Below are positions 43,729 through 52,269 of a DNA stretch of 64,000 bases, in pieces. The stretch is from Myxococcus eversor (GTDB lineage: Bacteria; Myxococcota; Myxococcia; Myxococcales; Myxococcaceae), in assembly GCF_010894455.1 (NCBI RefSeq), contig NZ_JAAIXY010000011.1:62001-126000 (forward strand), written 5' to 3'. Both the position numbers and the translations under genes were made by a program. A model generated the notes under the pieces. That model was not told where the DNA came from and did not search any database. It was given only the letters and a program-made list of their open reading frames with translations. Position 1 is the first letter of the stretch, and every line of letters starts with the position of its first letter.

Positions 43729-44367
43729 TCAGCCCGCTTCGACGCGGTCGCAGTAGGCGTCGAACGTCTTCTTCCATGCCGGGCGCGCGATGCAGCGCCT
43801 CTGGAAGGCGAGCACGTTGGGATGGTCCTTGACGACACTCTCGTCGATGCCGGCGCCCAGCACGTGCGTCATCAAGAGGTCCGCGACCGTGAACGCGTCG
43901 GTCGCGATGAACTCCCTGCCCGCGAGCCAGCCGTCGAGCTGCTTCAGGCGCATCTCCCCCCACTGGTGAAGCGCATTGCTTCCCTGGGTGCCCTTGCCGC
44001 CGTTCAGGTCGACGAACCACGCGCTCAGGAGCGGGACTTCGATTGAATTCAGCGCCGCGACGCACCAGCGCAGCACCTGCGCTTCGCCGGCGAGGTCGCG
44101 CGGCATCAGCTTGCCGCTCTTGCGGGCGAGGTAGAGCAGGATGGCGCCCGACTCGGTGACGACCACGCCATCGTCGTCGATCGCCGGAATCTGTCCGAAC
44201 GGATTGAGCGCGCGATACTCGGGCGTATCCAGGTCGTGCCGCGGATGGTCCATCCCCACCACCTCGTACGGCAGGCCCATCTCCTCCAGGGCCCACAGCA
44301 CGCGCAGGTCGCGGGTCCTGGTGCGGGCCATCTTGTTCACTCGTGAGAAGCCATAGACCTTGAGCAT
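43729..44367 (-). CDS. Glutathione S-transferase family protein
   Basis: A 212-residue cytoplasmic protein of usual GST length. Residues 1-80 form the thioredoxin-like glutathione-binding half, with RVLWALEEMGLPYE on the first helix, NPFGQIPA (the cis-Pro loop) and the TESGAILLYL glutathione-binding motif. The rest is the all-helical half, including FTVADLLMTHVL, the conserved N-capping box region. ATG 44367 is preferred over GTG 44373 because AGGA then sits 7 bases upstream instead of one. The gene stands alone: it converges with the giant gene on one side and diverges from the protease gene on the other. It probably conjugates glutathione to electrophiles or acts in detoxification; the substrate cannot be read from the sequence. 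Confidence 0.9.
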   Translation of the reverse strand: MLKVYGFSRVNKMARTRTRDLRVLWALEEMGLPYEVVGMDHPRHDLDTPEYRALNPFGQIPAIDDDGVVVTESGAILLYLARKSGKLMPRDLAGEAQVLRWCVAALNSIEVPLLSAWFVDLNGGKGTQGSNALHQWGEMRLKQLDGWLAGREFIATDAFTVADLLMTHVLGAGIDESVVKDHPNVLAFQRRCIARPAWKKTFDAYCDRVEAG

Positions 44368-44807
44368 GCGCACATCCTACTTCGCGTGCGGATGGAGCGT
44401 GTAGGTCTCGTTGGACTCCACCTCAGCCGAAGCCTCGGGTCGGTCGTCCGTCAATGCTGGTGCCAAGACCAGACTTCCCTGTCAGACGGGTCTGTTTGGC
44501 CGCTTTCCATGTCTTCCTATTGAGGCAGGGTCTTCCTTGTTGTCTGACCAATCTCCCAGGACTCAATGTGAAGCAGGCGCAACTCTGTGTGGTTCTTGTT
44601 TCCGTTTGTGTCCGTCAGGGACCCCCCCATTTCATTTGGGTTTCGATAATGTATGCTGGCGGATAATTACGCTGACCATGGACCCCACGGGGCAAAGGTC
44701 CGAGGCTGTTCGGCCCCTCCGCCATGAGCGTGATCCTTCCGACGGCGGCACGCCACCACGGGTGCCGACGGCGGGAGTTCCCCTGAACGCTGTGTGGAGT
44801 CAATTCA
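44368..44807. other. Divergent intergenic region between GST and protease genes (440 bp)
   Basis: The centre of this gap (about 44440-44680) is visibly richer in A and T than the flanking genes. It contains two GATAAT hexamers (44645-44650 and 44662-44667, 17 bases apart) that resemble sigma-70 -10 boxes, but no good -35 is spaced before them. GGAG at 44796-44799 is the ribosome binding site of the protease gene, 8 bases before ATG 44808. A frame open over 44411-44881 overlaps the signal peptide of the protease and is not believed to be a gene. Confidence 0.4.
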
Positions 44808-47800
44808 ATGCCCAAGCCGTGGCCTCGGTGGCCTCTGCTCCTCGCCAGTCTTTTCTCGGCGAGCTCTTCCCTCGCGGCTGAGAAGCTCACCCCTGTTTCC
44901 CTCCCCACGCTGACGCAACTCCAGGTCCGGGAGCCAGCGCGTGTGGCGGAATCCCTGGCAAACCTCAAGACGCAAAGCCTCAAACTCGGGCTGGGTTCGC
45001 GGGACGGCTTTCAGCTGTCCAGCTCCAGCACGGATTCCTTTGGTCAGACGCACGCGCGCTTCGCGCAGACATACCAGGGCGTACCCGTATGGGGTGCCGT
45101 GGCCATCACCCACCAGGGACTGTCAGCGGGGGACATCCGCCTCACCAGCGACGGCCTGCGCAAGGGCATCCGCCTGGACGTGACGCCCACGCTGGACGCG
45201 AAGTCCGCGGTGGCGAAGGCCACCCAGGAACTGGCGCCCAAGGGCGAGTTCGGCGTCGCGCCGAAGAGCGAGCTCATCGTCTACCCCCAGACGCGGCTCG
45301 TGAACCGCTACCCCGGCAAGCCCGTCGCGAAGCAGAACGCGGCGGACTTCGACACGCAGGTCGTTGCCTACCGGCTCGCGTACCACGTGCACACCGAGCT
45401 GGAGAACGCGAAGGACGGCGTCAAGCACACGGACTTCATCATCGACGCGCACTCGGGCGACGTGCTGAAGAAGTGGAGCTCGCTCCAGACGGCCGCCGCC
45501 AAGGGCCTCGGCCGCTCGCAATACAGCGGTGAAGTCCCGCTGGACGTCTTCCAGAACCCCCAGGGCCTCTTCGAGCTGCGCGACGTCACGCGCGCCGGTG
45601 GCGAGGGCATCCGCACCTACGACGTCAACCACGCCGCCGTGCAGAACGGCGTCATTCCCACGCTCACCCTCTACACCGACGCCGACAACGTCTGGGGCGA
45701 CGGGCAGAACTACATCGTCGGCGCCAACAACACCCTGAGCGCCAACGGTCAGACGGCCGCTGTCGACGCGCATTACGGCCTCCTGGCGACGTGGGACTTC
45801 TACAAGAAGATCTTCGGCCGCGACGGCGTGGACGGCTTCGGCTCGCCCACCTACAACCGGGTGCACGCCAGCAACCTCTACGACAACGCCTTCTGGAGTG
45901 ACGGCTGCTTCTGCATGAGCTACGGCGACGGCTCGTTCCCGGCCGCTGGCGGCTTCAGGTCCATGGGCGTGCTCGACGTGACGGGCCACGAGATGACCCA
46001 CGGCGTCGCCTCGCACACGGCCGGCCTCATCTACGAGGGTGAGTCCGGCGGCCTCAACGAGGCCAACTCGGACATCTTCGGCACCCTGACGGAGTTCTGG
46101 GTGGCCAACGGCCGCGGCGGCACCATTGGTGACACCGGCGGCAACTGGCTCATGGCCGAGCAACTCAGTGCCTTCCCGCTGCGCGTCATGTTCCGCCCGT
46201 CGCTGGACGGCGCGAGCGTGGATGCCTGGTACCCCGGCCTCGGCAACATCGACGTGCACTTCAGCAGCGGCCCGATGAACCGTGCCTTCTACTTCCTGTC
46301 CCAGGGCGCGCAGCCGCTGGCCATCGGCACGGACTACTCCAGCACCTACCTGCCCACGGGCATGAGGGGCATCGGCAACGACAAGGCGGCGGCCATCTGG
46401 TACCGCGCGCTCACCGTCTACCTGTTCCCGTCGTCCAACTACATGTCGGCCCGCACCAGCAGCCTCCAGGCCGCGGCGGACCTCTTCGGCTCCCAGTCCA
46501 ACGAGTACCGCGCGGTGCAGAACGCCTTCGCGGCCATCAACGTGGGCTACACCGCCGGGACGTACGACGACCGCACGGCCCCCACCGTCGTCGCGAGCGT
46601 CTCTGGCAGCGCGCCCGAGTTCCAACTGCATGCGCAGGCCGACGACAACGTCGGCGTGGCCCGCGTGGAGTTCTTCGTCGACGGCGCCCTGGCGGGGAAC
46701 CTCTCCGCCCAGCCGTACCAGATTCCGCTGGACGCGACCCCGCTGTCCAACGGCGCGCACCAGCTGGTGGCGGTGGCGTACGACGCGGCCGGCAACTCCA
46801 CCGCGTCCGCTCCCGCGAGCTTCACCGTCTCCAACAGCTTCGAGCAGCTCCTGAGCGATCCGGGCTTCGAGCTGGCCGGCCAGGGCTGGATGGCGGACCC
46901 GCCGGAGAACATCAACTTCCCGGTCTCCTCCGGCACGCACTCTGGCCAGGGCTACGTGTGGCTCAACGGCTGGGGCACGACGCACGTCGACCGGCTGTGG
47001 CAGGACGTCACCATTCCCGCCGGCGCCACCCGGGCCTCGCTGACCTTCTTCCTCAACCTCATCACCTCCGAGACGACGACCACCGCCGTCCGCGACACGC
47101 TGACACTCCAGATACAGGACACCTCCGGTACGGTGCTGGGGACGCTGGCGACGTGGTCCAACCTGGACGCGACGCCGGGCTGGGTGCAGCAGAGCGTGGA
47201 CCTGACGGCCTACGCGGGCCAGACGGTGCGCATCTTCGTGGAGGGCCGCGAGAACGCTTCGGTCGCCACCAGCTTCCAGTTGGATGACTTCGCGCTGCGC
47301 GTCACGCACGCGGCGGATGCCGAGGCGCCCCGGGTGAGGGCCTCCGTGCTCTTCTCCGGCACGCGCGTGGGCTACCTCGCGGACGTGTCCGACAACGGCT
47401 TCGTCAACGCGGTGGAGTTCCTCGTCGACGGCGTGTCCCTGGGCAACTCGGTCAAATCGTTCGCCCGGGTCGCGCCCCTCTCCTCGTTGACGGCCGGCGC
47501 GCACACGCTCGTCGCCCGGGCCACGGACGCGGGCGGCAACGTGGGGGAATCTCCCGCGGTGACGTTCTACGTGGACACCACCGCCACGCAGCGCGTGCTC
47601 AATCCCAGCTTCGAGACCTCCGCGAGCTGGACGGGTGCGACGACCTTGTCGGGCTCGGCGGGCATCTTCAGCAGCGCGTCCTTCGCGCACACCGGCACCC
47701 GCATGTATGTCTTCTGGACCAACGCGGGTCCGGCACGGCACTCCGTGCGTCAGTCCGTGGCCATTCCGGCGACCGCGACCTCGGCCATCTTCAGCTTCTG

Positions 47801-49031
47801 GCTGCGCATCTACAACGGTGCGTTCACCGACGCGGTGGCCCGTCACACCTTCAGCGCGAAGGTTCGGGATTCCGCCGGTACCGAGCTGGCGACGCTGAGG
47901 ACGCTCTCCAACGTGGATGACACCAACGCGGAGTACATCCAGCACCGCTTCGACCTGACGGCCTACGCGGGCCAGACGGTGCAGCTGTTCTTCGACGTGG
48001 ACCAGACGGCGGCCCCGCAAGTCCCCGACGAAGTCACCCAGTTCTTCCTGGACGACGTCAACCTGGTCACCTCGACCCAGGCGGATCTCCAGAGCCCCAC
48101 GCTCTCCGCATCGGTCGAGGGAAGCTACGGGACGGTGCAGCTGCGGGCCTCCGTGACCGACAACGTGTGGACGCCCACCCTCGCGTTCCAGGTGGACGGC
48201 ACCCCGGTGAGCTCGTTCACGAACGTCGAGGGCGTCTACGCGACGGCGTTCGACACGCGGAGCCTGTCCAACGGCTCGCACCAGTTCAAGGCGACGGCCA
48301 CGGACAAGGCGGGCAACACGACGGAGCGCACGGTGACCTTCGAGGTGCGCAACTCCACCATCCAGGACCAGGGCGCGCCGCACATCACCGCCAGCGTGGA
48401 GGGCCTGTATGAGAACTACACGATGCGGGCCGAGGCCACCGACGACACGGGCGTGGCCTACGTGGAGTTCTACGTGGACGGCGCGCTGAAGGGGAGGAGC
48501 TCGTCCGAGCCGTACACGCTGCCGCTGTTCCCGATTCCACTGGCGGCGGGGGAGCACGTCCTCGAGGCGGTGGCGTACGACGCCTACGGCAACTGGTCCA
48601 AGGCGACCACGCCCTTCACGCTCCACCCCGTCTCGGTGGAGTTCTCGGTCGCGCAGCACGTGGTGCCGGTGGGGGGCTCCGTCGCCCTGCAGGCGAACGT
48701 GGCGAACGCGGTGGACACGACGGTGAGCTGGTCCGTGGCGGAGGGCCGCATCTGCGGCACCGTCAACGAGAATGGCGTCTACGCCGCGCCGCAGGTCCGT
48801 GGTCTGTGCCACGTGTCCGCGGTGAGCGTCGTGGTGCCGACGGCGAAGGCCGTGGCGGCCATCCGGGTCTACACGGGCGACATCAATGGCGACAACGTCG
48901 TGGACGGAGAGGACATGGGCCTGCTCGCGCAGGACTACGGCACCAACGGCTCCGAGGAGACGAACCTCGACGGCGCCGGCTCCGTGAATGACAGCGACAT
49001 CTCCCTCTTCGTCAGCCAGTTCGGACGGTAA
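44808..49031 (+). CDS. Secreted M4 (thermolysin-type) metalloprotease with Ig, jelly-roll and C-terminal dockerin domains
   Basis: 1407 residues. A signal peptide (PLLLASLFSASSSLAA) is followed by a fungalysin/thermolysin propeptide (FTP) and a PepSY-like region (about 30-200). The catalytic domain spans about 215-580: HEMTH gives zinc ligands His394 and His398 with catalytic Glu395, Glu418 in GGLNEANSD is the third ligand, and His484 in DVHFSSG is the acid/base residue. The spacing from His394 to Glu418 (24) equals that of thermolysin. Then come an Ig domain (590-680), a jelly-roll/MAM-like domain (685-840), Ig, a second jelly roll (930-1090), two Ig domains and a Big_2-like Ig (about 1282-1350) akin to the repeats of the next gene. 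The last 50 residues form a type I dockerin: GDINGDNVVDGEDM and NLDGAGSVNDSDIS, two calcium loops. It likely digests extracellular protein and may dock onto the neighbouring lipoprotein. Confidence 0.93.
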   Translation: MPKPWPRWPLLLASLFSASSSLAAEKLTPVSLPTLTQLQVREPARVAESLANLKTQSLKLGLGSRDGFQLSSSSTDSFGQTHARFAQTYQGVPVWGAVAITHQGLSAGDIRLTSDGLRKGIRLDVTPTLDAKSAVAKATQELAPKGEFGVAPKSELIVYPQTRLVNRYPGKPVAKQNAADFDTQVVAYRLAYHVHTELENAKDGVKHTDFIIDAHSGDVLKKWSSLQTAAAKGLGRSQYSGEVPLDVFQNPQGLFELRDVTRAGGEGIRTYDVNHAAVQNGVIPTLTLYTDADNVWGDGQNYIVGANNTLSANGQTAAVDAHYGLLATWDFYKKIFGRDGVDGFGSPTYNRVHASNLYDNAFWSDGCFCMSYGDGSFPAAGGFRSMGVLDVTGHEMTHGVASHTAGLIYEGESGGLNEANSDIFGTLTEFWVANGRGGTIGDTGGNWLMAEQLSAFPLRVMFRPSLDGASVDAWYPGLGNIDVHFSSGPMNRAFYFLSQGAQPLAIGTDYSSTYLPTGMRGIGNDKAAAIWYRALTVYLFPSSNYMSARTSSLQAAADLFGSQSNEYRAVQNAFAAINVGYTAGTYDDRTAPTVVASVSGSAPEFQLHAQADDNVGVARVEFFVDGALAGNLSAQPYQIPLDATPLSNGAHQLVAVAYDAAGNSTASAPASFTVSNSFEQLLSDPGFELAGQGWMADPPENINFPVSSGTHSGQGYVWLNGWGTTHVDRLWQDVTIPAGATRASLTFFLNLITSETTTTAVRDTLTLQIQDTSGTVLGTLATWSNLDATPGWVQQSVDLTAYAGQTVRIFVEGRENASVATSFQLDDFALRVTHAADAEAPRVRASVLFSGTRVGYLADVSDNGFVNAVEFLVDGVSLGNSVKSFARVAPLSSLTAGAHTLVARATDAGGNVGESPAVTFYVDTTATQRVLNPSFETSASWTGATTLSGSAGIFSSASFAHTGTRMYVFWTNAGPARHSVRQSVAIPATATSAIFSFWLRIYNGAFTDAVARHTFSAKVRDSAGTELATLRTLSNVDDTNAEYIQHRFDLTAYAGQTVQLFFDVDQTAAPQVPDEVTQFFLDDVNLVTSTQADLQSPTLSASVEGSYGTVQLRASVTDNVWTPTLAFQVDGTPVSSFTNVEGVYATAFDTRSLSNGSHQFKATATDKAGNTTERTVTFEVRNSTIQDQGAPHITASVEGLYENYTMRAEATDDTGVAYVEFYVDGALKGRSSSEPYTLPLFPIPLAAGEHVLEAVAYDAYGNWSKATTPFTLHPVSVEFSVAQHVVPVGGSVALQANVANAVDTTVSWSVAEGRICGTVNENGVYAAPQVRGLCHVSAVSVVVPTAKAVAAIRVYTGDINGDNVVDGEDMGLLAQDYGTNGSEETNLDGAGSVNDSDISLFVSQFGR

Positions 49032-49035
49032 CCCC

Positions 49036-50865
49036 ATGAAAACGTGGATGAAGCTCATTGTTCCGCTCCTGATTGGGGCGCTGGTGGCCTGCTCCGACTC
49101 CGATTCGGGGCCGGTGACGGTGACTCCGAAGACCGTCACGGTGAAGGCCGGTGAGAAGGCGACCTTCAGCGCTTCGGTGAAGGACGCGAAGGACCCGCGT
49201 GTCCTCTGGTCGGTGGAGGGAGGCGACTCCCACGGCACCATCAGCAGCTCGGGCATCTACACCGCGCCGGCCGAGGCTGGCACGTACACCGTGGTGGCCA
49301 CCAACGCGGTGGACACCTCGAAGAAGGACACGGCCACCGTCAAGGTGGAGGCGGTCCAGACTCCGACGGTCATCGTGAAGGTGACGCCGGAGGTGGTGAC
49401 CATCGGGCAGGGGACCTCCACCGACCTCACGGCGGAGGTCTCCGGTTCCTCCATCACCGCGGTGCAGTGGTCCGTGGAGGGTGGCGACGAGAACGGCACT
49501 GTCAGCAGCACGGGCCGGTACACGGCGCCCAACGCGCCGGGTACGTACACCGTGACGGCCACCAGTGTGGCGGACCCGACGAAGAAGGGCTCCGCCTCCG
49601 TGACGGTGGAGCCTGTCGTCGTCGGGGAGGTGACGGTGACGGTGAGCCCCTCGTCGGGCAGCACCACCTGGGATGGCACCGTCCAGTTGACGGCCGAGGT
49701 CACCGGCACCAACAACCTCGCGGTGCAGTGGTCCGTGGAAGGTGGCGACGCGAACGGCTTCGTCAGCAGCACGGGCGTGTACCGCGCGCCGAAGAAGACG
49801 GGCACGTTCACCGTGACGGCCACCAGCGTGGCGGACCCGACGAAGAAGGGCTCCGCCTCCATCACAGTGGAGGCTGTCGTCGTCGAGGAGGTGGCGGTGA
49901 CCGTCTCTCCGAAGACGGGCACGGTGGAGCAGGATGGCTCCTTCTCCCTGTCCGCGCACGTCACGGGGACGAACAACCTCGCGGTGCAGTGGGCCGTGGC
50001 GGGCGGTGACGACAACGGCACCGTGAGCAGCACGGGCGTGTACCGGGCGCCGCGCCGCGCGGGCACGTTCACCGTGACGGCCACCAGCGTGGCGGACCCG
50101 ACGAAGTCCGACTCGGCCACCCTCACCGTGGACCCCATCGTCGTTCCGACGGTGGCGGTGAGTGTGACTCCGAAGACGGCGACCGTGGGGCCGGGAGCCG
50201 TCGTCAACCTCACGGCCGAAGTCACGGGCACCTCCGTCGTCGCGGTGACCTGGGCCGTCGAGGGCGGTTCGGCCAACGGCACCGTGAGCAGCACGGGCGT
50301 GTACACCGCGCCAGGCCGGCCGGGCACGTACACGGTGACTGCCACCAGCGTGGCGGATGCGTCGAAGACGGACTCCGCCGTCATCACCGTGCCCGTCGCC
50401 AGCACGGTGGCTTACGTGGACCCCACGGGTACGGGCTGGCGCCTGGTTCGCAACGCCAGCTTGTCCTCGGGCAACACGCTGGTGCTGGACCTGGTGGGCC
50501 CCACGGGCCAGTCCGGCCGCGGCGCGGACCTGACGCTGGGGTTGGATGCGGCCACCGCGTCCTGGTCCACCGTGGACGGCTCCGAGTACGTGGCCAACCG
50601 TGGCTACGAGCTCGGCGCCGCGCCCCACCTGCTCAAGTCGGGTGTGAAGGGCAGCAGGCTGAGCGTGGGGGTGTACCAGAAGGACGCTCCGGCGCACGCC
50701 TACGACGGCGCGCTGCTGTCCGTGTCGCTGACCGTGGAGGCCAACGCGGAGACGCCGGCCGGTACCGTGGTGCCGCTGAACGTCATCAAGGCGCATGCGC
50801 TGCCGGCTTCCGGCTCGCTGCAGTCCATCAACGTGGCGGTGGGTACCCTCACCACCGCTCAGTAG
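49036..50865 (+). CDS. Lipoprotein with five Ig-like repeats and a cohesin-like C-terminal domain
   Basis: 609 residues. The N-terminus is a lipoprotein signal with lipobox LVAC (Cys19) and Ser at +2. Five Big_2-like repeats of about 85 residues follow, each with W-(S/A)-V-x-G-G-(D/S)-x-x-G-(T/F)-(V/I)-S-S-(T/S)-G-x-Y and ending T-x-(T/V)-A-T-(S/N)-x-(V/A)-x-(D). Residues about 459-600 form a separate beta-sandwich (NTLVLDLVGPTG, ADLTLGLDAATASW, SRLSVGVYQKDA, LLSVSLTVEANAETPAGTVV, INVAVGTLT) whose strand order and motifs resemble cohesin domains. The start is 4 bases after the stop of the dockerin protease, with GGACGG as a weak SD, so the two are probably co-transcribed and coupled. I infer an outer-membrane anchor for the protease. 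The cohesin call rests on pattern only. Confidence 0.85.
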   Translation: MKTWMKLIVPLLIGALVACSDSDSGPVTVTPKTVTVKAGEKATFSASVKDAKDPRVLWSVEGGDSHGTISSSGIYTAPAEAGTYTVVATNAVDTSKKDTATVKVEAVQTPTVIVKVTPEVVTIGQGTSTDLTAEVSGSSITAVQWSVEGGDENGTVSSTGRYTAPNAPGTYTVTATSVADPTKKGSASVTVEPVVVGEVTVTVSPSSGSTTWDGTVQLTAEVTGTNNLAVQWSVEGGDANGFVSSTGVYRAPKKTGTFTVTATSVADPTKKGSASITVEAVVVEEVAVTVSPKTGTVEQDGSFSLSAHVTGTNNLAVQWAVAGGDDNGTVSSTGVYRAPRRAGTFTVTATSVADPTKSDSATLTVDPIVVPTVAVSVTPKTATVGPGAVVNLTAEVTGTSVVAVTWAVEGGSANGTVSSTGVYTAPGRPGTYTVTATSVADASKTDSAVITVPVASTVAYVDPTGTGWRLVRNASLSSGNTLVLDLVGPTGQSGRGADLTLGLDAATASWSTVDGSEYVANRGYELGAAPHLLKSGVKGSRLSVGVYQKDAPAHAYDGALLSVSLTVEANAETPAGTVVPLNVIKAHALPASGSLQSINVAVGTLTTAQ

Positions 50866-50924
50866 TCCGGAGTCCGAAGCAGTGAGAGCGGCGGCCTTCC
50901 TTGGGGAAGGCCGCCGTTTTCATT
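50821..50924 (+). repeat. Direct repeat, left copy (3' end of cohesin-like gene plus terminator)
   Basis: About 104 bases covering the last 14 sense codons, the stop codon and the terminator of the lipoprotein gene. They recur at 54284-54387 with 11 mismatches and no length change by my count; five of the differences lie in the terminator loop region. Confidence 0.85.
50889..50920 (+). terminator. Strong rho-independent terminator after the protease-lipoprotein operon
   Basis: A perfect 12-bp stem CGGCGGCCTTCC / GGAAGGCCGCCG with a TTGG loop (50901-50904), followed directly by TTTT. It begins 24 bases after the TAG stop. Confidence 0.9.
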
Positions 50925-51193
50925 TCAGCCGGTTCGTGAAGACAGACAGCCAGGTGTCCCATGCACGGTGACGACTGTCCCCTCATGACTGGCTCGGGAG
51001 GGCGTCACCCTTATGGGTGATGCCCTTACTCAACAGGTTCTCGTACGTTCCGCGAGCTACTTCCTGGCCCAACGGGCCTGGGAGCTGAGCGCCGGAGAGT
51101 CAGCATGCGCCCGTCCAGAGGGGCGCGCCATGGCTGTCCAGCCGCAGTCAGTGGACTGTCTGGGGTTTCGTACGAATTACCGATGGAGGTCAC
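50925..51193. other. Leader region before the Cys-rich secreted protein gene, with a hairpin
   Basis: A hairpin at 51000-51025 pairs GGGCGTCACCC with GGGTGATGCCC around a TTAT loop (11 pairs, one G-T). It lacks a T-run, so it may be a leader structure or operator rather than a terminator. A smaller hairpin GGCCC/GGGCC lies at 51066-51078. GGAGG (51185-51189) is the ribosome binding site of the next gene. I see no clear sigma-70 promoter. Confidence 0.4.
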
Positions 51194-52234
51194 ATGTTCC
51201 CGCAATCGCGCTTGATTCGTTTCACGTCGAGGATTTCCCTGCTCGCGCTCCTGTCCATCCTGAGCGCTGTCACCTGGAGCACGCCGGCTCAGGCGCGTGC
51301 GCCCGGGGGCGTCATCGGCGTCGGGTATTACGACCGTCGAGGCCCGCCGCCGTGGGTCGAGGCGGCTTGCAAGTACAGGGCGACCTACAAACCTTGTACT
51401 TGCACTCCCCCTACCGTCGCCAGCTTCGATTCCGCCATGGGCTGCTCCAACGAGAGCCAGGCGTGGGCCGACAGGGACGCCGAGACCTCCTGCACCATCC
51501 TCTGTGATAGGGCCAGCAAGGACTCGCCGGGGGCTGGCAATGGCAACAACGGCGGTGTCCTGGGACGTCCGGGAGGTTCGACGGGGAGCGGCGTCTCGCT
51601 CGACGGCGCCGGCACCCTGGCGGCCCTGGAGTCGGGCGGCTATGTGGCGTTCGTCCCCTTCAGCATGGAGCCCATCGGATACTCCACGGAGAAGGAGCGG
51701 TTGGCCGGGTCACTCGTGGAAGCCACTGCGGTGCCATGGGTCGTCCTCCAGGGTCTGGGCGAATCCATCCAGTGGGAGGACCCGAAGGGCCTGGCGGCCT
51801 TCATCCAGACCTATTGGAGCGACCGCGGCACGCCCAGCCCCATCGGCCACTGCAATCACTCCCTCCAGGTCTCCTGTCCGCTCGAGGACGTGAAGCTCGG
51901 TGACAGCCTTCAGGTCTGCTCGGGTGAGAGCGACAAGGATGCCAAGCAAATCGCCGAGACGAGCTGCGCGCCGCTGCGCTACGACGCGCTGAGTCGCTCC
52001 TGGAAGACCTGGGGTGTCTACGGCATCCACACCGAGGGCCCGTACCGCGCGCCCTCCGCGACAGTCCTCGCCGTCGGCCCCCAGAAGTTCCTCGGCTACG
52101 TGCCCTCCAGCGTGGATGCCATGGGCCCGTATGAGGACTGGGCCGAGCTGGCGGAGGAACTGCTGGAGCGCACGGCGGGTACCACCGTGTGGCTCGCCGG
52201 CCCGAGGGAGTTCTACGCCCCCAAGGGCGAGTAG
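51194..52234 (+). CDS. Secreted Cys-rich protein of unknown function
   Basis: 346 residues, family not recognised. ATG 51194 has GGAGG five bases upstream. A signal peptide ends at PAQA (about residue 34). The N-terminal part has clustered Cys (KYRATYKPCTCTPP, then MGCSN, TSCTILC). A flexible Gly/Asn/Ser linker follows (GAGNGNNGGVLGRPGGSTGS), then a C-terminal part of about 200 residues with four more Cys (HCNHSLQVSCPLE, LQVCSG, TSCAPL) and no catalytic motif I can name. It should be periplasmic or extracellular with disulfides. It is the first gene after the left direct repeat, on the strand opposite to the following hydrolase gene. Confidence 0.75.
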   Translation: MFPQSRLIRFTSRISLLALLSILSAVTWSTPAQARAPGGVIGVGYYDRRGPPPWVEAACKYRATYKPCTCTPPTVASFDSAMGCSNESQAWADRDAETSCTILCDRASKDSPGAGNGNNGGVLGRPGGSTGSGVSLDGAGTLAALESGGYVAFVPFSMEPIGYSTEKERLAGSLVEATAVPWVVLQGLGESIQWEDPKGLAAFIQTYWSDRGTPSPIGHCNHSLQVSCPLEDVKLGDSLQVCSGESDKDAKQIAETSCAPLRYDALSRSWKTWGVYGIHTEGPYRAPSATVLAVGPQKFLGYVPSSVDAMGPYEDWAELAEELLERTAGTTVWLAGPREFYAPKGE

Positions 52235-52269
52235 CCCACTGGCCGCGCGCGGCGGGAGGATGGACGCAT

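Noticed and set aside
44411-44881. A 156-codon plus-strand frame before the protease
   Set aside because: It overlaps the protease signal peptide in another frame and has no SD or domain.
45123-49256. A 1377-codon minus-strand frame opposite the M4 protease gene
   Set aside because: An antisense frame kept open by GC-rich third positions; the translation is low-complexity Val/Gly/Arg/His sequence without domains, while the plus strand has complete catalytic motifs.
49036-50400. Intimin/invasin-type adhesin reading of the Big_2 repeats
   Set aside because: There is a lipobox and no beta-barrel or LysM region, so the repeats act as spacers in a lipoprotein rather than as an autotransporter passenger.
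51013-51507. A 164-codon frame ahead of the Cys-rich secreted protein
   Set aside because: It overlaps that gene out of frame; the chosen gene has a signal peptide and a clear GGAGG.
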